Assembly (NCBI GenBank): GCA_021783385.1 | Contig: JAJXTX010000111.1 | Location: forward strand, 1 to 8,168 | Direction: 5' to 3' | DNA length: 8,168 nt | Source: Pseudomonadota bacterium | GTDB taxonomy: Bacteria; Pseudomonadota; Gammaproteobacteria; Xanthomonadales; Rhodanobacteraceae | In this document: positions 1 through 6,562 of the stretch, in pieces | How positions within the stretch are numbered: position 1 is the stretch's first letter | How the letters are laid out: each line of letters opens with the position of its first letter | The notes under the pieces: generated by a model | What the model saw: the letters and a program-made list of their open reading frames with translations, nothing else | What the model was told of the DNA's origin: nothing | The model's database searches: none | Made by a program: the position numbers and the translations under genes

Positions 1-361
1 TGGCCAGCAAGTGACCGAACGCCCACACCTTCACCGCCAGCACTTGCGGGTGGCCGAGCCTGGCCTTGAGATGGTTGCGCGGCACCTTGGCGGCGAAGAA
101 CAGCACGAAGGCGACCAGGGTGAACAGTGCGTTGAGGTGGCGCAGCAGCGGCGGCGGCGAGTACAGCAGCACCGACTGCAGGCGCGCCAGCGAAAAACCC
201 CAGCAAATCAGCACCAGGCCTGCCAACGCGATCACCGCGTAGATCAGCTTCCAGCGCTTCAGGCCCAGCCGCGCCACCTGGCGGTCGCGCCAGGCGCTGG
301 CGAAGATGCGCAGCGAATGCAGCCCGAGGAAGATCAGGAGGCCCAGGATCAGGAGGGTCAC
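1..361 (-). CDS. NnrU family integral membrane protein, C-terminus cut by window edge
   Basis: This is an inner-membrane protein of the NnrU family. NnrU was named for a locus needed for nitric oxide reduction in Rhodobacter and is distantly related to the haem-binding plant zeta-carotene isomerase; its biochemical role in bacteria is poorly defined. About 120 residues are visible from a GTG start at 361-359. An overlapping ATG five bases upstream meets a stop after two codons, so GTG is the only sensible start. The N-terminus is LLILGLLIFLGLHSLRIF, with the family GxHSxR pattern. Further on are an RLGxKRWK loop near residue 35, LLRHLN near 72-77, and HPQ followed by WAFGHLLA near 104-120, all typical of NnrU and including conserved histidines. 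Hydrophobic stretches lie near residues 1-14, 38-58, 77-93 and 108 onward. It is probably the last visible gene of the dinG operon, 46 bp after the HutD-family gene. The family usually runs to about 190 residues, so roughly a third is missing off the window. Confidence 0.82.
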   Translation of the reverse strand, partial: MTLLILGLLIFLGLHSLRIFASAWRDRQVARLGLKRWKLIYAVIALAGLVLICWGFSLARLQSVLLYSPPPLLRHLNALFTLVAFVLFFAAKVPRNHLKARLGHPQVLAVKVWAFGHLLA

Positions 362-407
362 GGCATTCGTTCCGCAGCGGCAGGTGGCGGCCAGTATAGG
401 CGGGGAA

Positions 408-980
408 TCAGCCCGGCGGCGCCAGCCGCACGGCCAGTGCCACGGCGCCTTCGGGCAGCACGACGGCGCTCGCCGCGGCGTCGCCGGGCCGCCAGCTGTC
501 GCCCGTCTGCAGCCGGCCGGCGGGCGTGTCGATCGCGCCGCGGGCCGCGTGCACCAGCACGCTGCCGGCACCCGCGATCCAGCGGCCCGGCCCGCGCCAG
601 ACCTGCAGTTCGCCGCGAGCCCGCGCGCGGTTCACCATCAGGTTGAAGTCGCGGGTCGGGCCGCCGGCGAGCGCCACCGACACGCGCGCCTCGCCGGCGA
701 ACGCGAACGGCTCGAACGGCGTGGTCAGCGCATGCATGCGGCCATCGTCCAGCGTCATCGTGAAGCCTGCGCCGTCGAGCAGCACGATCTGCCGGTCGAT
801 GCCGGGGAAGCTGGAGAACGGCGCCGCGCTGTCCACCTCGGCCAGGCTGATCCGCCACAGGAAATCCCCGCTGCCGGCGCCGGACGGCTGGACGGCTATC
901 TCGCGCGTGCTGCCATGGCCGTTTTTCCACGGCATCGGCGGACAATCCTGCAGCCGGATGATGGTTGCTGGCGACTGCAT
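408..980 (-). CDS. HutD/Ves family cupin-like protein
   Basis: This 190-residue protein belongs to the HutD/Ves family of double cupin-fold proteins and has the family's usual length. HutD of Pseudomonas is thought to limit histidine-utilisation activity by binding a pathway intermediate; E. coli Ves is a stress-induced relative of unknown reaction. Sequence signs are the N-terminal PMPWKNGHGSTREIA (residues 15-29), WRISLAEV (42-49), PFSSFPGIDRQIVLLDG (54-70), a PFEPFAFAGE strand region (88-97) and DFNLMVNR (111-118), in the family order. The start ATG lies 2 bp after the dinG TAG stop, which points to co-transcription and likely translational coupling. No clear Shine-Dalgarno site is visible inside the dinG tail. 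No hut gene is in the window, so a role in histidine catabolism is not supported by context; a general ligand-binding or stress role is equally possible. No signal peptide or membrane segment is seen, so it is cytoplasmic. The same frame stays open far upstream into dinG, but that extension is antisense-like filler. Confidence 0.88.
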   Translation of the reverse strand: MQSPATIIRLQDCPPMPWKNGHGSTREIAVQPSGAGSGDFLWRISLAEVDSAAPFSSFPGIDRQIVLLDGAGFTMTLDDGRMHALTTPFEPFAFAGEARVSVALAGGPTRDFNLMVNRARARGELQVWRGPGRWIAGAGSVLVHAARGAIDTPAGRLQTGDSWRPGDAAASAVVLPEGAVALAVRLAPPG

Positions 981-982
981 GG

Positions 983-3097
983 CTAACGCTCGATCACCTG
1001 CCGGAACGGCGGCAGCGCGCGCAGCATGCCGCTGCCGTAACGCTTCGTCACCACGCGCCGGTCCAGCAGCACGATGCGGCCGCTGTCGGTTTCGTTGCGG
1101 ATCAGCCGGCCGCAGTACTGCGTCAGCAGGCGCGTGGCCTCGGGAATGCTCACCTCGATGAACGGATTGCGCCCGCGCGATTCCAGCCACTCGGCGTAGG
1201 TGGCGCCGACCGGATCGGTCGGCACCGCGAACGGCAGCTGGGTGATCACCACCGTCTCGCACAGCTTGCCGGGCAGGTCCAGGCCCTCGCCGAAGGAGGC
1301 CAGCCCGAACAGCGTGCTGCCCTTGCCCGCCGCGATCTCGGCGCAGTGCTCGGCGACCAGCTGCGACTTGCCCAGCGAGCCCTGCGCACGTACCTTGCGC
1401 ACCTGCGCGATCGGCAACTTCTGCAGCACGCGATCGAGCTTGGCGCGCGAGGTGAACAGCACCAGGTTGCCGGCGTCCCAGTCCAGATGCGCGGCCAGCC
1501 ACTCGCTGACCTCCTCGGCGTGCGCCTCGCGCGCATCGGGCAGCGTGCGCATCGCCGGCACTTCCAGCCGTGCCTGCAGCGAGAGATCGAACGGCGAGGG
1601 CAGGCTCAGCGTCACCGCGTCGTCAGGCAGCCCCACCGCGTCGGCGAAGCCGCGGAAGTTGCCGCCCGCGCTCAGCGTGGCCGAGGTCATCAGCACGCCG
1701 CTGGCGTTGCCCCACAGCACCGTGCGCAACATGCCGCCGGCAGACACCGCCGAGGCGTGGCAGACCAGCTGCTGATCGGCGCCGAGCGTGACCCAGCGCG
1801 CCAGCGGCGGCGCGTCGCCGGGGTCGTCGGCCGACCACGCGCGCCAGCAGCGCGCCTGCTTCTCGAGGCGCTCCAGCGCGATGCCCAGCTCGCGCGACAG
1901 CGCCTCCTGGGTCGGGCCGCCGTCGGTCATCTCGACCACCGCGCGGCGCACCGCCTGCAGCCAGCGCTGCACCTCGCCGGTGGCTGCGCTGAGCAGGCGC
2001 GCGTGCGCCACCCATGCCGGCGGCAACTGGCCGAGCGAGCCGCGATACATCGGTTCGGCCTCGTTTGCGTCCGGCAGCCAGCCGAGGCGGATCTCGCGCT
2101 CGAGCTCCTCCAGCGCGGCGCTCAGCTCCTGCAGCTTCTGGTCGCCGCGGTCGAGGCTGAGCTTGCCCAGCGATTCCTTGTCGGTGAGCGAATACGCGGC
2201 ATGCACCTGTCGCCCGAGCCGGCTCAGCTGGCGCACGCTCAGGCTCATGTGAACCTCGGCGGCGCCACGGTCGATCGCCTTGGCCGGCACGTGGTGGCCT
2301 TCGTCGAAGATGTACAGCGTCTCGTCCGGCCGCGGCAGGATCACGCCGCCCCATGCCTGGATACCGGCGCTTTCCTCCTCGCCCGGCATGGTGAGGTCGG
2401 CCAGCACCAGGTCCTGGTTGGCCACGATGATCTCGGCATCGTCCACCGCGCGGCGCGCGATGAAAAACGGGCAGATCATGAATTGCCCGCACTTGCGGTT
2501 GGTGCAGCCGCCGGCGCTGGTGGTCAGCATGGGTCGCAGCACGTCACTGACCGGCTCCGGCGCACTGTCCATGTCGCCGTTCCATTCGCCGTGGTCGAAC
2601 GCGCGATCCAGCCTGGCCAGCGCCTGCTTGTCGCGCGGCTGCGGCGGCTTCGCCCACAGCGCCAGATCGGCATCGAAACCGGCCAACCCCATCTGCCCGG
2701 ATTCGTTCAGGCTGCTGCTCGCCATGCGCAGGTTGCGCGGACACAGGTAGCGCCCGCGGCCCTTGGCCAGCGCCACCTTCGCCTCGATGCCGTTGAGCTG
2801 CAGGTACAGCGGAATGTCACGCTGCATCAGCTGTTCCTGCAGCGCCACGGTGGCGGTGGCAATCAGCAGCTTCTTCTGCTGGAAGCGCGCCACTTCCACC
2901 CCGGCGATCAGGTAGGCCATCGACTTGCCGGTGCCGGTCGGCGCCTCGATCACCGCCACGCCGCCCTGCCGGCCGAAGGCCTTGGCCACCTCGGCGATCA
3001 TCCGTCCCTGCGAGGCGCGCGCGCGAAAGCCCGGCAGCCCGTCCTTCAGGCGTGCATAGGCGGCGCGGATGGCGTCTTTGCTGGCGTCGCTGAGCAT
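983..3097 (-). CDS. dinG: ATP-dependent DNA helicase DinG (Fe-S, XPD family)
   Basis: DinG is a 5'-3' superfamily 2 DNA helicase that in E. coli removes R-loops, D-loops and other structures blocking replication. The protein is 704 residues, close to the 716 of E. coli DinG and longer than its paralogue YoaA. In order it shows a Q-motif-like N-terminus (RASQGRMIAEVAKAF, about 28-42), Walker A APTGTGKS (52-59) and a four-cysteine Fe-S cluster site at C119, C198, C203 and C209, whose last three spacings match E. coli. Walker B DEGH is at 265-268, motif III MTSATLS near 470, GEGLDLPG near 603 and motif VI QYCGRLIR near 660-667, so it should be active. The ATG at 3097 gives an N-terminus that aligns with E. 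coli DinG, though its Shine-Dalgarno is weak. It heads the probable dinG-hutD-nnrU operon and is divergent from the GGDEF-EAL gene. E. coli dinG is LexA-controlled; I see no clear LexA-like palindrome in the 214 bp upstream. Confidence 0.95.
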   Translation of the reverse strand: MLSDASKDAIRAAYARLKDGLPGFRARASQGRMIAEVAKAFGRQGGVAVIEAPTGTGKSMAYLIAGVEVARFQQKKLLIATATVALQEQLMQRDIPLYLQLNGIEAKVALAKGRGRYLCPRNLRMASSSLNESGQMGLAGFDADLALWAKPPQPRDKQALARLDRAFDHGEWNGDMDSAPEPVSDVLRPMLTTSAGGCTNRKCGQFMICPFFIARRAVDDAEIIVANQDLVLADLTMPGEEESAGIQAWGGVILPRPDETLYIFDEGHHVPAKAIDRGAAEVHMSLSVRQLSRLGRQVHAAYSLTDKESLGKLSLDRGDQKLQELSAALEELEREIRLGWLPDANEAEPMYRGSLGQLPPAWVAHARLLSAATGEVQRWLQAVRRAVVEMTDGGPTQEALSRELGIALERLEKQARCWRAWSADDPGDAPPLARWVTLGADQQLVCHASAVSAGGMLRTVLWGNASGVLMTSATLSAGGNFRGFADAVGLPDDAVTLSLPSPFDLSLQARLEVPAMRTLPDAREAHAEEVSEWLAAHLDWDAGNLVLFTSRAKLDRVLQKLPIAQVRKVRAQGSLGKSQLVAEHCAEIAAGKGSTLFGLASFGEGLDLPGKLCETVVITQLPFAVPTDPVGATYAEWLESRGRNPFIEVSIPEATRLLTQYCGRLIRNETDSGRIVLLDRRVVTKRYGSGMLRALPPFRQVIER

Positions 3098-3100
3098 GCG
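3076..3100. repeat. 25-bp direct repeat, copy at the dinG start
   Basis: These 25 bases cover the dinG start codon and its first codons (M-L-S-D-A-S-K). They recur at 6538-6562 in the same orientation with one mismatch (position 3085, c, against 6547, t). A 24 of 25 match is not expected by chance in a window of this size. Similarity stops abruptly on both sides. Confidence 0.6.
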
Positions 3101-3128
3101 GTAACCGGGAGAGAGCCGCCTATGTTAC

Positions 3129-3144
3129 GGCATGCGCACATGCC
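3129..3144. other. Perfect 6-bp hairpin in the dinG / GGDEF-EAL divergent intergenic region
   Basis: The sequence ggcatg-cgca-catgcc forms a 6-bp perfect inverted repeat with a 4-base loop. It lies 32 bp upstream of the dinG start and within the likely promoter region of both divergent genes. There is no adjacent T-run, so it is not a typical terminator. It could be an operator or an mRNA leader hairpin for dinG, or chance. The related string ggcatgtgcc occurs at 3271-3280. Confidence 0.3.
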
Positions 3145-3220
3145 CTCAGGAGGTCTGCGGTGGCGCGATGGCGGCGGCCAGCGGGGTTTTCCGAACGGGG
3201 GCAGGTGACGGCAGCACACG

Positions 3221-3238
3221 CTGGAACAGAGATTGCAT
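3221..3238 (+). promoter_or_regulatory. Candidate sigma-54 (RpoN) -24/-12 promoter for the GGDEF-EAL gene
   Basis: The string ctggaacagagattgcat resembles the RpoN consensus TGGCACG-N4-TTGCW. The GG at 3223-3224 and the GC at 3235-3236 are both present with exactly 10 bases between them, and TTGCA is complete; the mismatches are C to A after the GG and G to A three bases later. Transcription would start near 3248, giving a leader of about 64 bases to the ATG at 3312. I found no convincing sigma-70 pair for this gene. No equivalent element is visible before the second paralogue. This is a motif match only; no enhancer-binding-protein site was identified. Confidence 0.38.
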
Positions 3239-3301
3239 GGTTAAATGAGGTGTCGCCATCGGGTTCATGCGGCATGTGCCAGTTATCGAACCGTTCTCTG
3301 C

Positions 3302-3305
3302 GGAA
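3302..3305 (+). promoter_or_regulatory. Weak ribosome binding site favouring the 3312 start
   Basis: GGAA lies 6 bases before the ATG at 3312. The longer in-frame ATG at 3267 has only GAGG about 16 bases upstream, which is too far. The short spacing and the N-terminal length of the paralogue both favour 3312. Confidence 0.4.
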
Positions 3306-3311
3306 CGCCAA

Positions 3312-6254
3312 ATGATGAATCAGCGGCAGGCACCTTCGACAGTTGCGCCGATGCCCGCCGAGGAACTGGTGTGGCTCAGCCGTCTGATCGAAGCGATCAC
3401 GCCGATGGAAGTCGCTGTGGTGATCGTGGAACTGGCCGAGTCCCTGCCAGGTTGCGAGACCGCGAGCCTGTTGTGCGGTGCCTGCGAAACGCACGCTGCG
3501 TTTGGTGCGGCCGTGACGCCGGCGGAGATCGCCTGGGCGCAAGCCGTGCTGGACGGGGACGAACTTTGCGTGAGTGGCGATGGCCGATGCGCGGCGTGGC
3601 GCCTGTTGCTGCGCGAGCGGGTGGTGCTGCTGTTGCATTTCGCCTGCGAGCAGCCCGCGCCGCTGCTGCGCGAGGCGCTTGCCTCGCGCTTCACGCAGGC
3701 CAGCCACCGCCTGTTGCACGCGCTTGAGCTGGCCGACCTGCAGGATTCGCACAAACAGCTGGAGCGCTCGGAAAACCTGCAGCGCGCGCTGTTCGCGATC
3801 TCCGATCTGGCCGGCTCCGATCTGGACATGCCGAAAATGCTGCGCGGCGTCCACATGATCGTCAGCACACTGATGTACGGCGAGAATTTCGCCATCGTGC
3901 GGTACGACCCGGAACGCGGCACGATGCGCTTCCTCTACTACGTCGACGTCGAGGACCCGCAAGGCCCGGACACCGGCCGGGAAGAACTGCTGGAAAAATA
4001 TCGCAATTCATTGACCTGGTATCTGCTGACCGATGGCAAGCCGCTGATGGGTGGCATGCAGCAGCTGCGCGAACAGGTGGACGGGCCATTGGTGCCGATC
4101 GGCCCGGACTGCATCGACTGGCTGGGTGTGCCGATGCTGCGCAACGGTCAGGTGCATGGCGCGCTGGTGGTGCAAAGCTACCGCGAGGGCATCGGTTTTT
4201 CGGACGAGGATCGGGTGTTGCTGGAGTTCGTCGGCAGCCACATCCTCACCGCGCTGGAGCGCAAGCAGACCAAGGATGAGCTGGAACTGCGCGTGCGCCT
4301 GCGCACGCAGGAGCTGGCCGAGGCCAATCACGGCCTGAAGCAGGAAGTGCTGGAACGCCAGCGCGCCGAGCGATTGCAGGCAGCGCTGTTCCAGCTTGCC
4401 CAACTGGCCACCGCCGACATCGACGAGAGCGAGTTCTTTCGGCAAGTGCATGCCATCGTCGGCAGCCTGATCAACGCGCAGAATTTCTTCGTTGCCCTGG
4501 TCGACGACGTCACCCGCTCGCTGACCTTTCCCTATGCCGCGGACAGTGCCGGTGAAACTTATCGCGACCGCCCGCTCGCCCGCGGACTGAGCGAGTACGT
4601 CCTGGCGCACGGCCCGTTGGTGGTCAACCGGGCTGGCATGCTCGACATGGCCGAGCGCAAGCTCATCGACCTCGACACGGTGGGCGCGCCGGCGGTGTGC
4701 TGGCTGGGTGTGCCGCTGGTGGTCGGCGACGAAGTGATCGGTCTGGTGGCGGTGCAAAGTTATACCGAGGTGGCCATTTACGGCATCGCCGATCAGGAGC
4801 TGCTCTCCTTCGCCGCGTTGCAGATCGCCAACAGCATCTACCGCCGCCGCTCCGCCGCCGCGTTGCATCAGGCCAATGTGCAACTCGAACAGCGGGTGGA
4901 GGAGCGTACGCAGGAACTGCGCCAGCAGATCCGCCAGCGCGAACAGATCCAGCAGCAGCTGAAACATCAGGTGATGCACGATCCACTCACCGGCCTGCCG
5001 AACCGCGGCTTCCTGCGCGACCGGCTTGACCGCGTGCTGGCCTTGCTGCAACGCGAGCCGGAACGGCGCTGCGCATTGCTGTATCTGGACGTCGATCGCT
5101 TCAAGGTGATCAACGACAGCCTCGGCCATCTCGCCGGCGACGAGTTTCTGCAGGAGGTCGCCCGTCGACTGCTGTCCTGCGTGCGCGATCCGGACGTGGT
5201 GGCGCGACTGTCCGGCGACGAGTTTGCGATCCTGCTGGAGGACATCGAGATTCCTGCCGCAGCGGTGAACGTGGCGCGGCGCGTGCTGCAGACCTTGGCC
5301 GAGCCGCTGCGGGTGGCCGGCAGGGAGCTCGAACCATCCGCCAGCATGGGCATCGCGATCGGTGACAGCAGTTACGGCAGCGCCGACGAAGTGCTGCACG
5401 ACGCCGACATCGCGCTGTATCGGGCGAAGGCAGGCGGCCGCAAGCGCTTCGAATTGTTCGACGAGACGCTGGCCAAGAATGTGGTCGACGTGCTGGCGCT
5501 GGAGGGCGAGCTGCGCCAGGCACTGCAGCACGACCAGTTCGAGCCGTATTTCCAGCCGATCTGCCGGCTCGACGACGGCCAGGCGGTGGGCTATGAGGCG
5601 CTGATCCGCTGGAACCATCCGCAGCGCGGTCTGCTCAAGCCGGCGGACTTCATCAAGATCGCCGAGGACTGCGGGCTGATCGAAACGATCGACTGGCGCA
5701 TGTTCGAGCTCAGCAGCAGGCTGCTCGCGCGGCATGGCCGGGGCGATCCGTTCATGACGTTCAATGTGTCGGCCCGGCATCTGCGTCACGACGATTTCGA
5801 TGCGCGGTTGCTCCAGTTGCTCGAACGCACCGGTCTGCCGCCCTCGCGACTGATCGCCGAAGTCACCGAGGGAGCCCTGCTGGACAATCCGGAGCGCGTG
5901 CGCGCCACGCTCGAGCGGCTGCGCACGGTCGGCGTGGGTGCCGCGCTCGATGATTTCGGCACCGGTTATTCGTCGCTCAGCTACCTGCACTCGTTGCCGT
6001 TGCGCATGCTGAAAATCGACCAGGCCTTCGTGCAGGAACTGGACAACGCAAGCAATACCAACAGCACCACCGTGGTGGCGGCGATCCTCGCGCTGGCACG
6101 TGCCTTGAACATCCAGGTGATCGCCGAAGGCATCGAAACCGAGGCCCAGCGCCGCGCTCTGCTGGCGATGGGTTGCGAGATGGGGCAAGGCTATCTGCTG
6201 GGCCGCCCGGCATCGATCAGACACTGGCTGGAACCCCATGCCGAAGGTGAGTGA
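3312..6254 (+). CDS. Multi-GAF GGDEF-EAL cyclic-di-GMP synthase/phosphodiesterase
   Basis: This is a bifunctional-type c-di-GMP enzyme. GGDEF domains make c-di-GMP from two GTP and EAL domains hydrolyse it to pGpG. The product is 980 residues from 3312; an in-frame ATG at 3267 would add 15. No signal peptide or membrane segment is seen, so it is cytoplasmic. Domains are a GAF-like N-terminus (about 15-145), GAF1 (160-315), a signalling helix (317-353), GAF2 (355-510), a second coiled coil (512-555), GGDEF (556-720) and EAL (735-975). The GGDEF domain has HDPLTGLPNR (556-565), metal-site D593, N601/D602, a signature SGDEF at 634-638 and an intact inhibitory RxxD site (R625, D628) exactly five residues before it. 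The EAL domain keeps E762, N818, E850, D880/D881, K901, E939 and Q959, so hydrolysis is expected. SGDEF replaces the canonical first glycine, which is often tolerated. The two GAFs resemble each other, with WLGVP and VVQSY/AVQSY repeated. The ligand is unknown. It is divergent from dinG and followed by a paralogue at 6767. Confidence 0.95.
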   Translation: MMNQRQAPSTVAPMPAEELVWLSRLIEAITPMEVAVVIVELAESLPGCETASLLCGACETHAAFGAAVTPAEIAWAQAVLDGDELCVSGDGRCAAWRLLLRERVVLLLHFACEQPAPLLREALASRFTQASHRLLHALELADLQDSHKQLERSENLQRALFAISDLAGSDLDMPKMLRGVHMIVSTLMYGENFAIVRYDPERGTMRFLYYVDVEDPQGPDTGREELLEKYRNSLTWYLLTDGKPLMGGMQQLREQVDGPLVPIGPDCIDWLGVPMLRNGQVHGALVVQSYREGIGFSDEDRVLLEFVGSHILTALERKQTKDELELRVRLRTQELAEANHGLKQEVLERQRAERLQAALFQLAQLATADIDESEFFRQVHAIVGSLINAQNFFVALVDDVTRSLTFPYAADSAGETYRDRPLARGLSEYVLAHGPLVVNRAGMLDMAERKLIDLDTVGAPAVCWLGVPLVVGDEVIGLVAVQSYTEVAIYGIADQELLSFAALQIANSIYRRRSAAALHQANVQLEQRVEERTQELRQQIRQREQIQQQLKHQVMHDPLTGLPNRGFLRDRLDRVLALLQREPERRCALLYLDVDRFKVINDSLGHLAGDEFLQEVARRLLSCVRDPDVVARLSGDEFAILLEDIEIPAAAVNVARRVLQTLAEPLRVAGRELEPSASMGIAIGDSSYGSADEVLHDADIALYRAKAGGRKRFELFDETLAKNVVDVLALEGELRQALQHDQFEPYFQPICRLDDGQAVGYEALIRWNHPQRGLLKPADFIKIAEDCGLIETIDWRMFELSSRLLARHGRGDPFMTFNVSARHLRHDDFDARLLQLLERTGLPPSRLIAEVTEGALLDNPERVRATLERLRTVGVGAALDDFGTGYSSLSYLHSLPLRMLKIDQAFVQELDNASNTNSTTVVAAILALARALNIQVIAEGIETEAQRRALLAMGCEMGQGYLLGRPASIRHWLEPHAEGE
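3777..3820 (+). repeat. 44-bp near-identical block shared with the downstream paralogue (GAF1 entry)
   Basis: Positions 3777-3820 match 7262-7305 at 43 of 44 bases; the mismatch is 3785 against 7270. Both encode LQRALFAISDLAGSD at the start of GAF1. Silent sites are almost all identical here although the proteins differ far more elsewhere. Confidence 0.8.
4219..4270 (+). repeat. 52-bp near-identical block shared with the downstream paralogue (GAF1 exit)
   Basis: Positions 4219-4270 match 7704-7755 at 51 of 52 bases; the mismatch is 4229 against 7714. They encode LLEFVGSHILTALERKQT at the last GAF1 helix, leading into the coiled coil. Together with the block at 3777-3820 it bounds the most conserved part of the two genes. 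Confidence 0.8.
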
Positions 6255-6309
6255 ACGGAGCGGGCATGCAGTCTGCGTTGCTTGTGCGCCATAGATCCTG
6301 GGTATTCCG

Positions 6310-6325
6310 GGTGCGAAAGCGCACC
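6310..6325. other. Perfect 6-bp tetraloop hairpin downstream of the GGDEF-EAL gene
   Basis: The string ggtgcg-aaag-cgcacc is a perfect inverted repeat 55 bp after the GGDEF-EAL stop. It could act as a 3'-end or transcript-stability hairpin. No T-run follows on either strand, so a classical intrinsic terminator is not supported. It also lies inside the possible minus-strand gene remnant. Confidence 0.3.
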
Positions 6326-6514
6326 GCCTTGCCGAGGCAGGCATGAGCTTCGAAATTCAGCTCGCCGTTGCGCAGCTTCAGCTGGATCGGGTGGGTTTCG
6401 CTGCCGCCGATGTGTCCGGACGTGAACATCCTGATGCACTCGATTGCGTGGTCGATCCATGCGTACAACTGGTCAAGCGTGGTTTCGTTGACCTCGAACA
6501 CACGTCGCGGGGTG

Positions 6515-6530
6515 GCAGGCTTTCGCCTGC
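6515..6530. other. Perfect 6-bp tetraloop hairpin in the gene-remnant region
   Basis: The string gcaggc-tttc-gcctgc is a perfect inverted repeat of the same size and loop length as the one at 6310-6325. It lies about 10 bp from where the minus-strand coding signal changes frame, and 8 bp from the dinG-like repeat at 6538. It may be a short palindromic repeat of the host genome. Only these two examples are visible, with different stem sequences. Confidence 0.3.
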
Positions 6531-6537
6531 GCGAGCG

Positions 6538-6562
6538 CTTTGCTGGTGTCGCTGAGCATGCG
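6538..6562. repeat. 25-bp direct repeat, second copy of the dinG start region
   Basis: This stretch matches 3076-3100 at 24 of 25 bases. On the minus strand it supplies an ATG at 6559 followed by L-S-D-T-S-K, against L-S-D-A-S-K in dinG. Flanking sequence is unrelated. It is either a small duplication of the dinG 5' end or a shared start-region motif. Confidence 0.6.

Larger units (their letters stand above)
6217..6559 (-). pseudogene. Unidentified short gene, probably a frameshifted remnant
   Basis: I do not recognise this protein. From the ATG at 6559 the minus strand reads MLSDTSKALAQAKACHPAT with GC-rich third positions (about 80%), then loses that signal and stops at 6473. In a neighbouring frame the signal resumes as VFEVNETTLDQLYAW and continues through a protein-like stretch (IDHAIECIRMF, HPIQLKLRNGELNFEAHACLG) with about 80% G or C at third positions by eye, ending at a stop at 6217. 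One extra base near 6503 would join the two parts into a protein of about 113 residues. The alternative is an intact 121-residue ORF in the second frame from an ATG at 6582, but its first 25 residues are arginine-rich with poor codon use. The last 38 bases overlap the 3' end of the GGDEF-EAL gene, convergently. The final ~30 residues look less coding-like, so the true end is uncertain. The start region duplicates that of dinG. No function can be assigned. Confidence 0.3.

Noticed and set aside
408..1502. Extended 364-codon form of the HutD-family ORF
   Set aside because: The first ~174 codons run out of frame through dinG; the HutD family motif begins right after the ATG at 980 and gives the usual family length.
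965..3208. Long plus-strand ORF (747 codons) opposite dinG
   Set aside because: It is the antisense shadow of a well-supported dinG; composition is low-complexity R/Q/H/A with no recognisable motif, as expected in GC-rich DNA.
3121..3260. Possible c-di-GMP (GEMM) riboswitch in the leader of the GGDEF-EAL gene
   Set aside because: The gcgcaca string is faintly reminiscent, but the GNRA tetraloop, receptor and conserved paired stems are missing, and most of it lies upstream of the predicted transcription start.
3098..3311. LexA box for dinG
   Set aside because: No spaced palindrome like the known gammaproteobacterial or xanthomonad LexA sites is visible in the divergent region.
6310..6325. 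Intrinsic terminator for the GGDEF-EAL gene
   Set aside because: The stem is only 6 bp and no T-run follows on either strand, so it is reported only as a hairpin.
4008..6344. Long minus-strand ORF (778 codons) opposite the GGDEF-EAL gene
   Set aside because: Antisense of clear catalytic domains; rich in Q, H, R and A with no domain signal.
6343..6555. Plus-strand 70-codon ORF between the paralogues
   Set aside because: Third-position GC is clearly lower than on the opposite strand, no ribosome binding site is seen, and the minus-strand frame has the better coding signal.
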